Shown: one piece after another, positions 63,801-64,000 of the stretch
Position numbering within the stretch: the first letter of the stretch is position 1
Layout: each line of letters begins with the position of its first letter
From: Shewanella sp. GD04112
Lineage (GTDB): Bacteria; Pseudomonadota; Gammaproteobacteria; Enterobacterales; Shewanellaceae
Assembly (NCBI RefSeq): GCF_029835735.1
Contig: NZ_JAOEAL010000001.1
Location: forward strand, 124,001-188,000
Direction of reading: 5' to 3'
DNA: 64,000 nt
Position numbers and translations under genes: made by a program
Notes under the pieces: model-generated
Seen by the model: the letters and a program-made list of their open reading frames with translations, nothing else
Databases searched by the model: none
Told to the model about the DNA's origin: nothing

Positions 63801-64000
63801 GCTGATAATGCGGCGGGTACTGGCCCAGCGTCAGTTGTATCAAACTCTATTACTCCCAAAGCAAGCCAGACCATTACTTTCAATAACCCCGGTGCGCAGA
63901 ACTTTGGTGCGACACCAACATTTACCGCTACTTCAGATTCAGGTTTAACGCCAACCTTTACCTCATCCACAATGGGTGTTTGTGCCATCACCAGTGGTGG
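60828..64000 (+). CDS. Very large secreted repeat protein, 3' end outside window
   Basis: 1057 codons are visible and still open at the right edge. The ATG at 60828 has AGAGG upstream. A signal peptide (about residues 1-45) ends at QNAMA-FS. Residues about 45-210 form a non-repeated N-terminal domain. Two 124-residue repeats follow (220-467; TANGTYKVGD, GTPQLTLETG), then one Ig-like domain (about 468-573), then alternating FN3-type (ITVTGLTNGTAYTFTVTATN) and QTITFANPGAQNFG-type domains with about a 172-176-residue period. It is a predicted surface or secreted adhesin. Confidence 0.9.
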   Translation, partial: MFWANVVQHIFASKINRSKIAVWRLLLVSLMLATTTQNAMAFSGTLNFSGTDTTLGTPVTDGQAQSSDIPGVTIEIFSANSGNSNNGAAWKYYSDLFTDGTGSQDEGIADDSGNGSLIVVIRSQDGSEFSFTGIKIVDYLGAHSLIKFEAFQNGVSRGSVTLATDGDYISDFTQVNGLTASIFQYADEIRITDPISQLLYIGIDNVGFANAVSPDSTPPTVDSVNSSTANGTYKVGDVISVQVNFSENVNVTGTPQLTLETGSTDRTINYTSGTGTSTLNFNYTVQAGDTSADLDYVATTSLTLNGGTIMDAASNNATLTLASPGAAGSLGANKALVIDGVVPTVTSVNSSTANGTYKVGDNISIKVNFSEVVNVTGTPQLTLETGTIDRTINYASGSGSSTLTFSYTIQFGDNSSDLDYVATTSLSLNGGTIRDAATNNATLTLASPGAANSLGANKALVVDGVAPSVTSTAPSGGAVSTDTSVDFTVNFSESVSNISTDDFALGTTGSATGTIASVSAGSGSSVTVTVSGITGNGTIKLNLNGSTNISDPAGNAGPAAYTSGTPHTVAIPTAPDAPIIGVATAGDGQVSVAFTAPSNNGGSAITGYTVTSSPDGITVGGNGFTSSPITVTGLTNGTAYTFTVTATNAIGTSAASATSGSATPMADQTITFANPGAQNFGSSPTLSATSTAGLTVSFSSSTTGVCTITSGGVLTFVTAGSCTIDADQVGDGSTHAATTVSRTFTVNAVVPGAPMIGTATAGDTQASISFIAPASIGGAAITGYTATANPGGATGTGAGSPITVTGLTNGVSYTFTVTATNSAGTGSASAASNSITPASPQTITFANPGAQSFGTSPMLTATADSGLTVAFTSSTTSVCKVNSTTLTFVTAGSCTINADQPGNSAYLPAPQVSRTFTVNPALPGAPTSVAAIAGDTQASVSFTEPVNTGGTSITGYTVSVSPPDVLPVNGVGSPIVVNGLTNGQAYTFTVRADNAAGTGPASVVSNSITPKASQTITFNNPGAQNFGATPTFTATSDSGLTPTFTSSTMGVCAITSG
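61485..62228 (+). repeat. Two tandem 372-base coding repeats
   Basis: Unit 1 is 61485-61856 and unit 2 is 61857-62228. Both are exactly 372 bases (124 codons) and encode near-identical beta-sandwich domains starting TVxSVNSSTANGTYKVGD. Confidence 0.88.
62550..64000 (+). repeat. Tandem FN3 plus QTITF coding repeats
   Basis: Units begin at 62550, 63078 and 63594 (periods 528 and 516 bases); the third is cut by the window edge. Each encodes an FN3-type domain followed by a QTITF domain ending in a TFTVN strand. Confidence 0.85.

Overview
The window reads as chromosomal DNA of a Shewanella-like marine gammaproteobacterium. The basis is the overall gene content: a complete gspC-N type II secretion operon next to hslR-hslO-pckA, ftnA, a moeA-moeB pair, a YhgN/MarC protein, a YbdG-type channel, an AbgT transporter, a GlyGly-CTERM M6 protease and an RFN-controlled ribB. 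The genus call is recognition of gene families and order; no search was run. No tRNA, rRNA, CRISPR array, transposase or prophage block was seen.

Layout. Positions 1-8500 hold small envelope and housekeeping genes: DUF481, a DUF3157-like protein, DUF1090, a YbdG-type channel, LysE, an acyltransferase, an NTF2-like protein, an NRDE protein, a His-rich membrane protein and YhgN. Positions 8797-17870 carry the secreted M6 metalloprotease, ubiC, a FliL-like protein, rlmF, a Bax-inhibitor-like membrane protein, moeB-moeA and ftnA with a Fur-box-like site. Positions 17946-25473 contain a large GGDEF/EAL sensor, ribB with a complete FMN riboswitch, an oligopeptidase-B-like lipoprotein and a GIY-YIG protein. 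Positions 25470-26940 form a small accessory patch: an AT-rich orphan gene bracketed by two inverted copies of a palindromic repeat. Positions 26939-42979 hold a DUF4097-like lipoprotein, a methyltransferase, an M14 peptidase, FUSC and DAACS transporters, a lipoprotein, an OmpA-like protein, AbgT, pckA, hslO and hslR. Positions 43231-54751 are gspC to gspN, twelve tightly packed and often overlapping genes, followed by yrfG in convergent orientation.

The most unusual part is 55580 to the right edge. Four overlapping genes encode an Asp/Asn beta-hydroxylase-like enzyme, a fused PRMT-like methyltransferase plus phytanoyl-CoA-dioxygenase-like protein, a sulfotransferase-like protein and a GNAT acetyltransferase. 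They lie upstream, on the same strand, of a stand-alone phage-tail-collar (MdpB-like) protein and a very large secreted repeat protein that runs off the window. No phage genes accompany the collar protein. I infer a possible protein- or peptide-tailoring system associated with a collar protein and a surface repeat protein; it is the best candidate here for an undescribed system. The enzyme families are supported by visible motifs, but their substrates and any functional link are not.

Functional links. The M6 protease carries a GlyGly-CTERM tail, a signal known to occur in organisms with type II secretion and rhombosortase, so the gsp operon may export it. Several promoters or leaders show recognisable control: the FMN riboswitch of ribB, the Fur-box-like palindrome before ftnA, and multiple intrinsic terminators.
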